Source: Actinomycetota bacterium
GTDB lineage: Bacteria; Actinomycetota; Acidimicrobiia; Acidimicrobiales; Ilumatobacteraceae
DNA length: 64,000 nt
Reading direction: 5' to 3'
Assembly: GCA_007279905.1 (NCBI GenBank)
Contig: QYPH01000048.1
Coordinates: 1 to 64,000 of the forward strand
Made by a program: the position numbers and the translations under genes. Under the pieces are notes generated by a model. That model was not told where the DNA came from, did not search any database, and was given only the letters and a program-made list of their open reading frames with translations. Shown one piece after another: positions 9,674 to 19,742 of this stretch (position 1 is the stretch's first letter; each line of letters starts with the position of its first letter).

Positions 9674-10966
9674 ATGCAATACGGTGAGGCTCTGACATAT
9701 CTAGACGAGCACGCCAGCTATGAAAAGACTGGGCGAGTGGAGTCTCCTTCACTCGACAACATCAATACATTTATGGATTTGATGGGGCATCCGCACTTGA
9801 ATTACCCGGTCATTCACATCACTGGCACAAACGGCAAAGGTTCGACAACCCAAATCATTACCCAATTGCTGATGGCGCACGGGTTGCAAGTTGGTACGTA
9901 TACAAGTCCGCACTTGGAAGCGCTGACCGAACGAATATCACGCAATAACGAGCCCATCAGCGAACAAGATTTTGCTGACTGTGTTGCGGCAATCGCAGAC
10001 ATCGAAGTGCTTGGAGGGGTGCGGCCATCGTATTTTGAGGTCATGACCGCAGCAGCCTTTAGGTATTTTGCAGACACCGCAGTCGACGTGGCTGTCATTG
10101 AAGTAGGAATGCTCGGTAGGTGGGATGCAACAAATGTTGTCAACGCGTCAGTTGCTGTGATTACCAATATCGCTCTTGATCACACCGAGTTTGCAGGACC
10201 ACTTTTGCAAGACATTGCTTTCGAGAAAGTAGGAATTTCAAAACCAGGCAGTGTGCTCGTGATTGGCGACACCAATCAGGATCTGCGAGAGATATGGAAT
10301 ACCGCCGATTCGTTGTCGGTGTTGCTGCGTGGAAATGATTTTGAATGCGCAGAAAACGAGTTGGCGGTTGGCGGTCGAATGATCGATGTACGAACAGAAC
10401 GAGCTGTGTATAAAGAACTGCCGCTTCCTTTGCACGGGCAACACCAAGGCGACAATGCGTCAGTTGCGATTGCTGCGGTAGAAGAGTTTTTTGGCAACGC
10501 ACTAGACATTGAAGTGGTGCGTGAAGGCTTTGCAGCAGTAAAGATGCCTGGTCGTTTTGAAGTGGTTGGACGAGGACCACTTGTCATCATCGATGGCGCG
10601 CACAACCCTGCTGGGGCCGATGTATGTGCCCAAGTATTTTTCGATGATTTTTCGCCAGAGGGTAAGCGAATATTGGTTGTCGGTTCACTCAAGGGTCGAG
10701 ACCCACAAATGTTGCTCTCTGCACTGCGTGCAGACGAATTTGATGTGGTGATCTGTTGCACTGCACCCTCACCACGCGGACTCAATGCAAGCGATCTTGG
10801 AGATGCGGCTCAGCAAATGGGCTGCGAAGAGGTTGTGGTGTGTGAAACGGTGGAAGCAGCATGCGATCGAGCACTCAAGATTGCACACGAAGACGATGCG
10901 GTGCTTGTGGCTGGAAGTTTGTATGTCGTAGGTAGTGCCCGGACCTATTTGCGCCGTAAACTGTAA
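9674..10966 (+). CDS. folC: Folylpolyglutamate/dihydrofolate synthase
   Basis: HITGTNGKGSTTQI, YTSPHLEALTERI, GRWDATN, DGAHNPAG. Confidence 0.93.
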   Translation: MQYGEALTYLDEHASYEKTGRVESPSLDNINTFMDLMGHPHLNYPVIHITGTNGKGSTTQIITQLLMAHGLQVGTYTSPHLEALTERISRNNEPISEQDFADCVAAIADIEVLGGVRPSYFEVMTAAAFRYFADTAVDVAVIEVGMLGRWDATNVVNASVAVITNIALDHTEFAGPLLQDIAFEKVGISKPGSVLVIGDTNQDLREIWNTADSLSVLLRGNDFECAENELAVGGRMIDVRTERAVYKELPLPLHGQHQGDNASVAIAAVEEFFGNALDIEVVREGFAAVKMPGRFEVVGRGPLVIIDGAHNPAGADVCAQVFFDDFSPEGKRILVVGSLKGRDPQMLLSALRADEFDVVICCTAPSPRGLNASDLGDAAQQMGCEEVVVCETVEAACDRALKIAHEDDAVLVAGSLYVVGSARTYLRRKL

Positions 10967-10968
10967 CG

Positions 10969-11379
10969 ATGAGCACTAAAACACTTGTCCTATTGAAGCC
11001 AGATGCAGTCGAGCGCGGTCTCGTTGGAAGCATCCTTTCAAGGTTTGAAACCAAAGGTCTCAAAATCGTGGCAATGGAGTTGCGCACATTGAATGCTGCA
11101 ATTCTTGAGCGTCACTACGAAGAACATAAGAGCAAGGGTTTTTATCCAGAGCTTGTTGCATTTATGTCGCGTGGCCCTGTGGTTGCACTGGTGATTGAAG
11201 GCCCAGAAGATGCTTGGGAAGTATTGCGCACGATGATGGGCGCAACCAATCCAAAGGCTGCTGCTCCAGGCACTATTCGCGGTGACTACGGCACACTCTT
11301 TACCGAGAATCTCATTCATGGAAGTGACTCAGCAGCTTCTGCAGCTCGCGAGATCGGAATCTTCTTTCCAAACCTGTAG
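10969..11379 (+). CDS. ndk: Nucleoside diphosphate kinase
   Basis: LVLLKPDAVERGLVGSI; NLIHGSDS active-site His motif. Confidence 0.97.
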   Translation: MSTKTLVLLKPDAVERGLVGSILSRFETKGLKIVAMELRTLNAAILERHYEEHKSKGFYPELVAFMSRGPVVALVIEGPEDAWEVLRTMMGATNPKAAAPGTIRGDYGTLFTENLIHGSDSAASAAREIGIFFPNL

Positions 11380-11465
11380 AACCTGATCAATATGCAGGTT
11401 TAGGTAGGATTTGTTCATTGATCGCGCGCTCAACCACGGCGTTGGCGCGCTAAGGAGACCAAAGC

Positions 11466-12500
11466 ATGGCTGGTGGAGGCGCACTTTCGTTGGGACGTGA
11501 CATTGCCATCGATTTGGGTACGGCCAACACCCTTGTCTACGTAAAGGGCGAAGGCGTTGTTTTAAACGAACCGTCATCGGTTGCAGTGGACAGCAGGACT
11601 GGCGAACTAGTGGCTGTTGGTTTTGAAGCCAAACGAATGTGGGGGAGAGCCCCGCAGAACATCCGACTTGTGCGACCTTTGCAAGATGGTGTTATCGCGG
11701 ACTTTGATGTGTGCGAAAAAATGCTCCGCTACTTTATTCAACAAGTTCACACCAGTAGGTGGAATAAGCCACGAATGATTATCTGTGTACCGTCGGAGAT
11801 CACAGGCGTTGAGCGCAGAGCAGTTCAAGAAGCTGCCGAGTTTGCTGGAGCGCGTCGACCTGTGTACATCATTGAAGAACCGATGGCCGCAGCGATCGGT
11901 GCAGGTTTGCCGGTGCATTTGCCGAGCGCAAGTTTGATTGTCGATATTGGTGGTGGCACAACCGAAGTTGCTGTCATCTCAATGGGTGGCATTGTGACTG
12001 CCTATTCGGCGCGTGTTGCTGGCGACGAACTCAACCAAGCAATAATTGCGATGTTTAAGAACGAGTTTTCGTTAGACATTGGCGAGAACACTGCAGAAGA
12101 AGTAAAACTGCAACTTGGGTCGGCTTGGCCACTTGATGAAGAGCTCACTGCCGACGTGGGTGGTCGCGACACAATGACTGGTCTTCCTCGCACGCAAGTA
12201 GTCACGAGTGAAGACGTGCGGATTGCCATAAACCCAGGGGTGACCACAATTGTCGACGCAATCAAGACAACACTTGAGCGCACACCGCCAGAGTTGGCGG
12301 CCGACATTATCGGCCACGGACTGACATTGTCGGGAGGTGGCGCATTGTTGACCGGACTTGCTGAACGCGTAACGCACGACACCGGAATCCATGCTTACTT
12401 GGCGCCCGAGCCTTTGTTTTCGGTGGTTCTCGGTTGCGGCATGGCGCTTGACAACATTGAAGCCATGAAAGGTCTGACTGCTCAGACCTCATTTGAGTAG
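11466..12500 (+). CDS. mreB: Rod shape-determining protein MreB
   Basis: IAIDLGTANTLVYVKG, IVDIGGGTTEVAVIS, LSGGGALL actin-fold motifs. Confidence 0.98.
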   Translation: MAGGGALSLGRDIAIDLGTANTLVYVKGEGVVLNEPSSVAVDSRTGELVAVGFEAKRMWGRAPQNIRLVRPLQDGVIADFDVCEKMLRYFIQQVHTSRWNKPRMIICVPSEITGVERRAVQEAAEFAGARRPVYIIEEPMAAAIGAGLPVHLPSASLIVDIGGGTTEVAVISMGGIVTAYSARVAGDELNQAIIAMFKNEFSLDIGENTAEEVKLQLGSAWPLDEELTADVGGRDTMTGLPRTQVVTSEDVRIAINPGVTTIVDAIKTTLERTPPELAADIIGHGLTLSGGGALLTGLAERVTHDTGIHAYLAPEPLFSVVLGCGMALDNIEAMKGLTAQTSFE

Positions 12501-12519
12501 GTCTGCGTAGGGTTGCACT

Positions 12520-13581
12520 ATGCCGGTTCGGTCAATGAAGTCAAGACGGATCATGGCACTGCTTGCGTTGACGTCGATCATTTTGATAACCCTCGATTTG
12601 CAAGGAAGTTCAGCAACACGTGCGTTGCGTTCGACATTCGGCACAATTTTCAGACCAATTGAAAGCGTGACACGAGTGGTGACTCGCCCCGCATCAAATG
12701 CGTGGTACGGCATCACCCATTACAACGATGTAACCGCCGAAAATGAGTTATTGCGCGAAAAGATTGCACAACAAGAAGGTGCCGCAGTTGCCGCCGCTGC
12801 TTCGGTGCGATTGTCACAAGAGCTACTTGCGCTGAACGGTCTGCCTACGCTTGCCGGCATTAACTCGGTGAGTGCACAAGTGATTGGTGATTCACCTTCT
12901 AATTTTGTTCAGAGCGTAGAAATTGATCAGGGCACAGAGAGCGGAATCAAAGTTGGGATGCCGGTATTGAACGCAGCAGGTCTAGTGGGCAAGATCACGC
13001 AAGTATTTGCAAACCGAGCGGTAGTGATGCTGATTACTGATCCGCAATACGCACTGTCGGTCAAGATTATTAATACACCAAAACCAACAACAACGACATT
13101 GCCACTGCAAGACCCTGCAACTGCTGTAACTGTGGTGTCAGTACCCGAAACCATTGATCCACAGGTGACAATTCCGCCAGTTGCTGTGACGTCAAATATT
13201 GCAGGGTTTACGCCGGGTTCAATTGTTGCCCCGCGAACACCGATCATTTCCTCATCATTAACTATTCCTCCCGGTAGCAATGTGTCGGTGCGTGAAACTG
13301 GAGTCTTGGAGGGAAGGGGCGCTGGTCGAGTTCCAACTGTGCGATTCATCGATACGGCTCAACGCTTTGGGGTTGTACAAGCAGGCTCGCCAATTGTGAC
13401 GGCAGGTGGTTCACTCAGCCTTGCTCCGCCCGACATCGTTGTTGGCACAGTCTCTCGCGTGAGAGAAAGGCTGGGTACAGCAGGACCACTGCTAGAAATT
13501 GACATTGTTGCAGACCTCAGCAACTTGAGTTTTGTGCGCATCTTGCTCTATCAACCGATTACTGAACGAACGGCACCGTGA
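12520..13581 (+). CDS. mreC: Rod shape-determining protein MreC with a Thr/Pro-rich insertion
   Basis: N-terminal TM plus coiled coil; GMPVLNAAGLVGKITQVFANRAVVMLITDPQYALSV; position between mreB and mreD. Confidence 0.93.
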   Translation: MPVRSMKSRRIMALLALTSIILITLDLQGSSATRALRSTFGTIFRPIESVTRVVTRPASNAWYGITHYNDVTAENELLREKIAQQEGAAVAAAASVRLSQELLALNGLPTLAGINSVSAQVIGDSPSNFVQSVEIDQGTESGIKVGMPVLNAAGLVGKITQVFANRAVVMLITDPQYALSVKIINTPKPTTTTLPLQDPATAVTVVSVPETIDPQVTIPPVAVTSNIAGFTPGSIVAPRTPIISSSLTIPPGSNVSVRETGVLEGRGAGRVPTVRFIDTAQRFGVVQAGSPIVTAGGSLSLAPPDIVVGTVSRVRERLGTAGPLLEIDIVADLSNLSFVRILLYQPITERTAP

Positions 13582-14096
13582 GCGAAAGACTCTTGCGCTT
13601 TATGGCAAGTCGCTGGACGCGACTTGTGTTGGTGTCGTTACTGTTGCTTGGTCTACAAACCACTGTGCTGAACGACATGCGCCCATTTGAAGTCATGTTG
13701 CCACTGATGTTGTTGTTTGCAGTCGCTGCTGGAACCATTTATGGCTCTGAAGTAGGAGCAATATCAGGACTCATCATTGGAGTGATGTATGACATGGTGC
13801 TTTCTACGCCACTTGGCCTTGCGTCATTGGTGTTTGGTGCCACGGCTTTTGTGGCCGGCATGTTGCCATATTTTATTCGCGAACCAACTTGGTGGACGAG
13901 GGCACTCACCATTGGTGTTGTTGGTGCATTGGGAGAGTTGGCGTTTCCGATTGCTCAATCAATGGTGGGTTTTAGCGGACAGTTGCAACCGCGTGTGATT
14001 GTTGTAATTGGCCTTGTAGCAGTGGCGGGAACTCTTGGCGCACCGCTGTTATTGCTTGTTTGTCGTTGGACGCTTAAAGAAACGCTTGTTGGTTAG
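13578..14096 (+). CDS. mreD: Rod shape-determining protein MreD
   Basis: Polytopic membrane protein of MreD size overlapping the mreC stop codon. Confidence 0.85.
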   Translation: MSERLLRFMASRWTRLVLVSLLLLGLQTTVLNDMRPFEVMLPLMLLFAVAAGTIYGSEVGAISGLIIGVMYDMVLSTPLGLASLVFGATAFVAGMLPYFIREPTWWTRALTIGVVGALGELAFPIAQSMVGFSGQLQPRVIVVIGLVAVAGTLGAPLLLLVCRWTLKETLVG

Positions 14097-14101
14097 TCGA
14101 G

Positions 14102-16273
14102 ATGGCAATTAATAATCGTTCGAAGAGGTTTACTGCATTGGCGGTTGCCGCATTCGTACTTTTAGGATCGCTGTCGGTGCGGATGTGGTTCATGCAAGCC
14201 ATTCAAGCCAAAGACAACGAGACTGTTGTACTAGCGGTGCGCACTCGAACCATACGGTTGCTCCCAGAGCGCGGCCGCATTTTTGATGCGAAGGGTCGAG
14301 TGGTCGCCGACAACAAACGCATCTTGACAGTGACTATTGATCGCGAAGTATTGAAAGACCCGATCGATCGACTCGAAATGTTTCAGCGATTGTCTGGTCC
14401 ATTAGAGATGCCGATCGAACTTCTGTTTAAGCGTTACGAAGACAAAAGGTTTGGACCACTAGAAGCATTGCCATTGAAAGAGGATGTCTCTGAGGAGACT
14501 GCCCTATTTTTGGAAGAACGCATTGAGGATTATCCGGGTATCTATGTACGCGAAGAGTGGAAACGAAATTATCCTTTTGGCGCAATTGGTAGCCACGTCG
14601 TTGGTTATATCGGCGCAATATTGCAAAAGACTCTGGCGTATTACAAATCGATTGGTTACGACCCGAATGAACGCGTTGGGGGATATGGCGTCGAACAATC
14701 GTATGAACCAATCTTGCGGGGAACACCTGGGTATTTGCGTTATGAAGTGAATGCCCAAGGCAAATTGTTGCGACTCATTGAGCGTGTGGAGCCAATTGTT
14801 GGCAACGATTTGCACTTGTCGATTGATATGGGTATTCAGCAATTTGCTGAGCAAGCATTGGAAACTCAATTGGTATTGCGCCGCCGTGTTGAAGCCGGCA
14901 ACGTGCGTCTACCGGACGGCACGCTTGACCCGTTGTTTCCTGATGCTGTGTATTACAAAGCACCCGCAGGTTCGGTTGTCGTGATGAATCACGACACGGG
15001 GCAGGTGATCGCAATGGCGTCATACCCGAGATTTGATAATCGATGGTTTGGTGGAGGAGTTTCGAGCAATAAATTTGCACAGGTTTTTCCGCAAACCGAT
15101 GATCCTGACTTGTCGATCTTGGTCAACCGCGCACTTTCTGGCCGTTACAACTTGGGTTCGTCGTTTAAACCTTTTGTTGCCTATGCAGCGCTCAACACAG
15201 GACAACTTCCTGGCGGCTCGGCTTACGAATTGGACGACCGCGGCACATACAAACTTGAAAGTATTCCTGATGATCGATGTCAACAGGGTGTGAAGTGCGT
15301 GTTTAGAAATGCCGTCTGTGCAGCTACCGGATCACCGTGTAGGTATGGGACCGTCACGGTAGAAGATGCGCTTGCTGTTTCTAGCGATGCATTCTTTTAC
15401 AAGATTGGCGAACAGATTTTGACCGAGCGTGGGTACAAGCCAATTCTTGAAGAGCAAGTACGACTGTTTGGATTTGGTTCGCCGACCAACATCGATTTGC
15501 CGAACGAATTTGCTGGCACAATTCCGAGCAAGGCCTTGAAGAAGCGAATGGCGGATATTGGAGCCATCTCACAAGAATCGGGTAAGGCGTATTACGTCGG
15601 CGATCAAGTGTTGTTCGCAGTTGGTCAGGGCCTGTTGTCGGCTACGCCACTTCAGGTGGCAACCGCATACGGAGTTTTGGGCAATGGAGGCAAACTCATG
15701 ACGCCGCACGTCGTACAAGCGATTCTTGCTCCAGGCACTCCCGACAAATTGACAGGAATTGCGGACTTGACACTTTCAAAAGTTGTTGAGCGGTTTGATG
15801 CACTCGACCCCGCAAAAACTCTGGATATGACAGGGGATCGACGTGAGCCAATCGTGCGCGGTATGTCGAGAGTAATCACTGGACCTGGTGTGAATTTTGA
15901 TTTCTACCACAAGACAACTGGTGAGCTGTTGTTTAAAGGGTACCCGTATGACCTGCTTCCAATTGCTGGCAAGACTGGAACAGCGCAAGGATTTGGAAAC
16001 CTGCCATGGAACGACTCGTCTGCGTTCGGTGCATACAGTCTCGATCCGCTACAGCCGTATTCGGCCTTTGCGTATTTGGAAAAAGCTGGATACGGGTCGC
16101 AAGCCGCCGCACCTGTTTTGAAATGCATATTTACTGCGCTAGCAGGCCGATACAAATTGGATGGCGTTGTCACCGCTGATCCGCTCAATGTTCAAAGTGG
16201 AATTGCGGCACCGCCGACGTACTTGCGTAATCCTTCGTGTTTGGCCGGTGGACGATCGGAGAGCCGCGACTGA
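14102..16273 (+). CDS. mrdA: Penicillin-binding protein 2 (class B PBP)
   Basis: LLPERGRIFDAKGRVVADN; YNLGSSFKPF (SxxK); AVSSDAFFYKIG; AGKTGTAQ. Confidence 0.95.
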   Translation: MAINNRSKRFTALAVAAFVLLGSLSVRMWFMQAIQAKDNETVVLAVRTRTIRLLPERGRIFDAKGRVVADNKRILTVTIDREVLKDPIDRLEMFQRLSGPLEMPIELLFKRYEDKRFGPLEALPLKEDVSEETALFLEERIEDYPGIYVREEWKRNYPFGAIGSHVVGYIGAILQKTLAYYKSIGYDPNERVGGYGVEQSYEPILRGTPGYLRYEVNAQGKLLRLIERVEPIVGNDLHLSIDMGIQQFAEQALETQLVLRRRVEAGNVRLPDGTLDPLFPDAVYYKAPAGSVVVMNHDTGQVIAMASYPRFDNRWFGGGVSSNKFAQVFPQTDDPDLSILVNRALSGRYNLGSSFKPFVAYAALNTGQLPGGSAYELDDRGTYKLESIPDDRCQQGVKCVFRNAVCAATGSPCRYGTVTVEDALAVSSDAFFYKIGEQILTERGYKPILEEQVRLFGFGSPTNIDLPNEFAGTIPSKALKKRMADIGAISQESGKAYYVGDQVLFAVGQGLLSATPLQVATAYGVLGNGGKLMTPHVVQAILAPGTPDKLTGIADLTLSKVVERFDALDPAKTLDMTGDRREPIVRGMSRVITGPGVNFDFYHKTTGELLFKGYPYDLLPIAGKTGTAQGFGNLPWNDSSAFGAYSLDPLQPYSAFAYLEKAGYGSQAAAPVLKCIFTALAGRYKLDGVVTADPLNVQSGIAAPPTYLRNPSCLAGGRSESRD

Positions 16274-17463
16274 TGCCAATTCAAACCTTGAAACGCAAAC
16301 TTCTGCAACAAAATTCTAGAAACACATTTGGCTTTAGCGGTAGCTACGCCGACCCGATTCGTAACATCGACTGGATCTTGATTTTCGTTGTTGCCGCCCA
16401 ATCAATTATTGGAATATTCAATGTTTTTTCAACAACTCACTTGCGGTTACTCGATCAGAGTTTTGATCCATTCGTGTACACACAACGCCAAGCAGGATTT
16501 ATTGTCCTTGCAGCAGCCGCCACAGCCACAGTGATGGCGGTAGGGCATGAATGGTTTAGAACTCAAGTTGGTCTGCTGTATGGCGGGCTGATGTTGTTGC
16601 TCGTTTTGGTGCTCGTCTATGGAGCGGTACGCGGTGGCGCAAGATTGTCGTTCAACGTACCAATCATTTCGTTTTCACTGCAGCCTGCCGAATTTGTGAA
16701 ACCAATAATTTTGATATTGATAGCGAGTTATTTTAGTGAAGCAAGTGAGAAGACGATCGATTGGCATCATTTTGTGATGTCGATGTACATCGTTGGTGTA
16801 CCAATTGCGTTGATCTTGTTGCAACCCGATCTTGGTTCGGCAACCGTGATCATCGCAGGTGTTGTTGGAATTTTGATTGTTGCTGGCGCGCGACGTCGCT
16901 ATTTGCTGATGATCACAGGACTTTCAATTGCGACTATGGGCACCGTGATGGTCAACGGTTTTATTGGTACGTATCAGTTGAGACGTTTTGTTTCATGGCT
17001 GCACCAAGACTCGCGAGACAAGGCTCTTGAGTCGGTGGTATTGCAAGTTCGTTTTGCAAAGCGTGCTGTTTCGACAGGTGGTTTTTTTGGTAAAGGGTAT
17101 TTGCAAGGACCTCTTACTAACGGCAAGTACATTCCGGTGCAGTTCACCGACTTTCCATTTTCTGCAATTGCAGAACAATTTGGAATGCTGGGGGGAGGCA
17201 TCGTGATCGCGTTGTTTGCTGTGATGTTGTGGCGAGTATGGCGAATTGCCCAGATGGCTCGAGATCGATTTGGCTATTACATGACGTGCGGAATTTTTAC
17301 CCTGATGACCTTTACGATTTTTCAGAATATTGGCATGACCCTTGGGTTGACCCCGGTGAGCGGACTGCCCCTACCGTTTATTTCATATGGAGGGTCGCAC
17401 ATGCTGTCGATGGGGATCATGGTTGGTCTCGTGCAGAGTGTGCATATGAGGCGCCTGGAATAG
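16273..17463 (+). CDS. rodA: SEDS peptidoglycan glycosyltransferase RodA
   Basis: LQPDLGSATVI, GLPLPFISYGGSHMLSMGIMVGL; start ATG 16273 overlaps the mrdA stop. Confidence 0.95.
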   Translation: MPIQTLKRKLLQQNSRNTFGFSGSYADPIRNIDWILIFVVAAQSIIGIFNVFSTTHLRLLDQSFDPFVYTQRQAGFIVLAAAATATVMAVGHEWFRTQVGLLYGGLMLLLVLVLVYGAVRGGARLSFNVPIISFSLQPAEFVKPIILILIASYFSEASEKTIDWHHFVMSMYIVGVPIALILLQPDLGSATVIIAGVVGILIVAGARRRYLLMITGLSIATMGTVMVNGFIGTYQLRRFVSWLHQDSRDKALESVVLQVRFAKRAVSTGGFFGKGYLQGPLTNGKYIPVQFTDFPFSAIAEQFGMLGGGIVIALFAVMLWRVWRIAQMARDRFGYYMTCGIFTLMTFTIFQNIGMTLGLTPVSGLPLPFISYGGSHMLSMGIMVGLVQSVHMRRLE

Positions 17464-17672
17464 GAAAAATGTGCCGCTGTAGGCAGGAAGCCACGGGGTA
17501 GCCTGAAGGGTAAGGACGGGCGTTTTGCCCATCCCAAGGTCGATCACGCGATAGCGATTCGGACGCGAAGACAAGTCTTCGAAATCTGAAGCGCTGGACC
17601 GCGACGATATTGCACGTGGATGGCAACGCTGCCACCTCGGTGCGATATCTCATCAAGGAAACGAGCAAGAAT

Positions 17673-19742
17673 ATGAGTGAAGTAGTTCCAGGAGACGCTG
17701 TATCTGAGTATGCAGGCGATCAGTCGGGCAGTGATACAGAAGTCGGCGGCGCGCCTACCGAGCGTGCTGCTTTAAGCCCACAGTCGATGGCGGCGATTGC
17801 TGCTGCCAAAAAACGACGTCGCGGCCGTCGCGGGGGCCGAAATCGCAATCGCACAAGCGCATCGGGCACTCGCACAAACTCGGCTGGTGCTGGCGTCGGC
17901 ACTGCAGACGACAACGACATCGAGAGCGGCAATGAGAACGACAACGATTTGATTGACGAAGTCGACAATTTTCATGCAGGCAGTGTTGATGCAGACAGCG
18001 CCGTATTGGTCACGAAATCTGAGCAACCTCCTCGTGCTCCTCGTGCTCCTCGTGTGCCGCGTCCGCAGGATCAAGTTGAGCTGCCAGAACTTCCTGACCT
18101 TCCAAATGAAGGTCGAATGATGACTGCCGAAGTGGCCGCCGACGCATTGGTGCGAAAACCCCAAATTGGTGACACACGCCCAGCACCAGCTGCTGCACAG
18201 ACGACACCACCGACAGTGCAGGCGTCTAAACAACCAAGACGAACAGGCCAGAACGCGAATAAAGACCAAAACAAGAACAAAGAACAGAACAGCAATCAGC
18301 AGGACGACACCGATACACAAGGCGGCGAACGCAACAAGAGCCGTCGTGGTGGAAAGCGCGGTGGACGTAACCGCCGCGGTCGATCTACTCGTGGTGACGA
18401 TCGAGAGTCAACACCTGGCACTGATGCCGAATTGATGGAGCGTCGCAAAGGCAAAGAGCGCAACGGCAAGGCTGTTGGTCGTTACTTGATGTGCGTGCAA
18501 GTGCGTCCAGACTTTACACAAGTTGCCATGCTTGAAGGACGAAGCCTGATTGAGCACTATGTTTCGTGTCCCGCAGATGACGACTCGCAAATTCATGGAA
18601 ATATTTATTTGGGACGCGTGCAAAACGTGCTACCTGGAATGGAAGCGGCATTCGTCGACATTGGCACGCCAAAAAATGCGGTTTTGTATCGCGGCGATGT
18701 GCAGTTTGATAAAGAAGATGTTGTTGAGCAGGGTGCAGATCCTCGTATTGAGCAAGTGCTCAAGGCGCGTCAATTGATTTTGTGTCAAGTAACGAAGAAC
18801 CCGATCGCTGCGAAGGGCGGTCGACTCACGCAAGAAGTGTCGTTGCCTGGTCGCTTTGTCGTGCTCATTCCCGACTCGCGAACATATGGAATATCGAAGC
18901 GATTGCCGGATGGCGAGCGTCGTCGACTTCGCGGAATTCTTGATCGAATCAAGCCTGAGCAGCACGGAATCATTGTTCGCACTGCAGCAGAAAATGCGAC
19001 CGAGCATGAATTGACAACAGACATGACCCGCTTGCTTGCGCAGTGGGATGCAATTCGTGCAGCAGCGGAGAAGGCAAACTCGCCAACGTTGTTGTACCGC
19101 GAGCCGCCATTGGCTGTGCGTGTTATTCGTGAGGAATTTACGAGTGAATATCGTGGCGTGGTGATCGATGATCCAGTGTTGTTTGCTGAAGTGCGCGACT
19201 ACATCCAGGCATTTAACCCAGAGTTTGCAGACCGTGTCGAGTTGTACAACCCGTCCACCGACGAACTTCCATTGTTTGAGCAATACCGAGTTCACGAGCA
19301 GTTGCTCAAGGCGCTGGATCGAAAAGTGTGGTTGCCATCTGGTGGCTCGCTGATTATTGAGCACACCGAGGCATTGACGGTGATCGATGTGAATACTGGC
19401 AAGAACGTCGGCAAGTCAAACCTTGAAGAGACCGTCTTTTACAACAACCTTGAAGCGGCCGAAGAGATCGCTCGACAATTGCGTCTGCGCGATATTGGCG
19501 GCATCATCGTCATCGACTTCATTGATATGGAGATCAGGGACAACCGCCGCAAGGTGCTCGAGTCGTTTAAAGATGCGCTTGCTCGCGATAAAACCCGCAC
19601 TCAGGTGTTTGAGATATCTGAGCTTGGGCTTGTGGAAATGACTCGCAAGCGTATTGGCGAGGGCTTGTTGACGAGTTTTGCCGATGCTTGTGTGGTCTGC
19701 GACAGCCGCGGATTTACGCTCGACCTGGAGATGCTCGACTAA
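17673..19742 (+). CDS. rng: Ribonuclease E/G with disordered Arg/Asn/Lys-rich N-terminal region
   Basis: NIYLGRVQNVLPGMEAAFVDIG (S1), LTVIDVNTGKNVG, GGIIVIDFIDM, VEMTRKRIGEGL, CVVC Zn-link motif. Confidence 0.95.
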   Translation: MSEVVPGDAVSEYAGDQSGSDTEVGGAPTERAALSPQSMAAIAAAKKRRRGRRGGRNRNRTSASGTRTNSAGAGVGTADDNDIESGNENDNDLIDEVDNFHAGSVDADSAVLVTKSEQPPRAPRAPRVPRPQDQVELPELPDLPNEGRMMTAEVAADALVRKPQIGDTRPAPAAAQTTPPTVQASKQPRRTGQNANKDQNKNKEQNSNQQDDTDTQGGERNKSRRGGKRGGRNRRGRSTRGDDRESTPGTDAELMERRKGKERNGKAVGRYLMCVQVRPDFTQVAMLEGRSLIEHYVSCPADDDSQIHGNIYLGRVQNVLPGMEAAFVDIGTPKNAVLYRGDVQFDKEDVVEQGADPRIEQVLKARQLILCQVTKNPIAAKGGRLTQEVSLPGRFVVLIPDSRTYGISKRLPDGERRRLRGILDRIKPEQHGIIVRTAAENATEHELTTDMTRLLAQWDAIRAAAEKANSPTLLYREPPLAVRVIREEFTSEYRGVVIDDPVLFAEVRDYIQAFNPEFADRVELYNPSTDELPLFEQYRVHEQLLKALDRKVWLPSGGSLIIEHTEALTVIDVNTGKNVGKSNLEETVFYNNLEAAEEIARQLRLRDIGGIIVIDFIDMEIRDNRRKVLESFKDALARDKTRTQVFEISELGLVEMTRKRIGEGLLTSFADACVVCDSRGFTLDLEMLD

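Noticed and set aside
18630-19364. 244-aa minus-strand ORF
   Set aside because: Antisense to the conserved RNase E/G catalytic domain.
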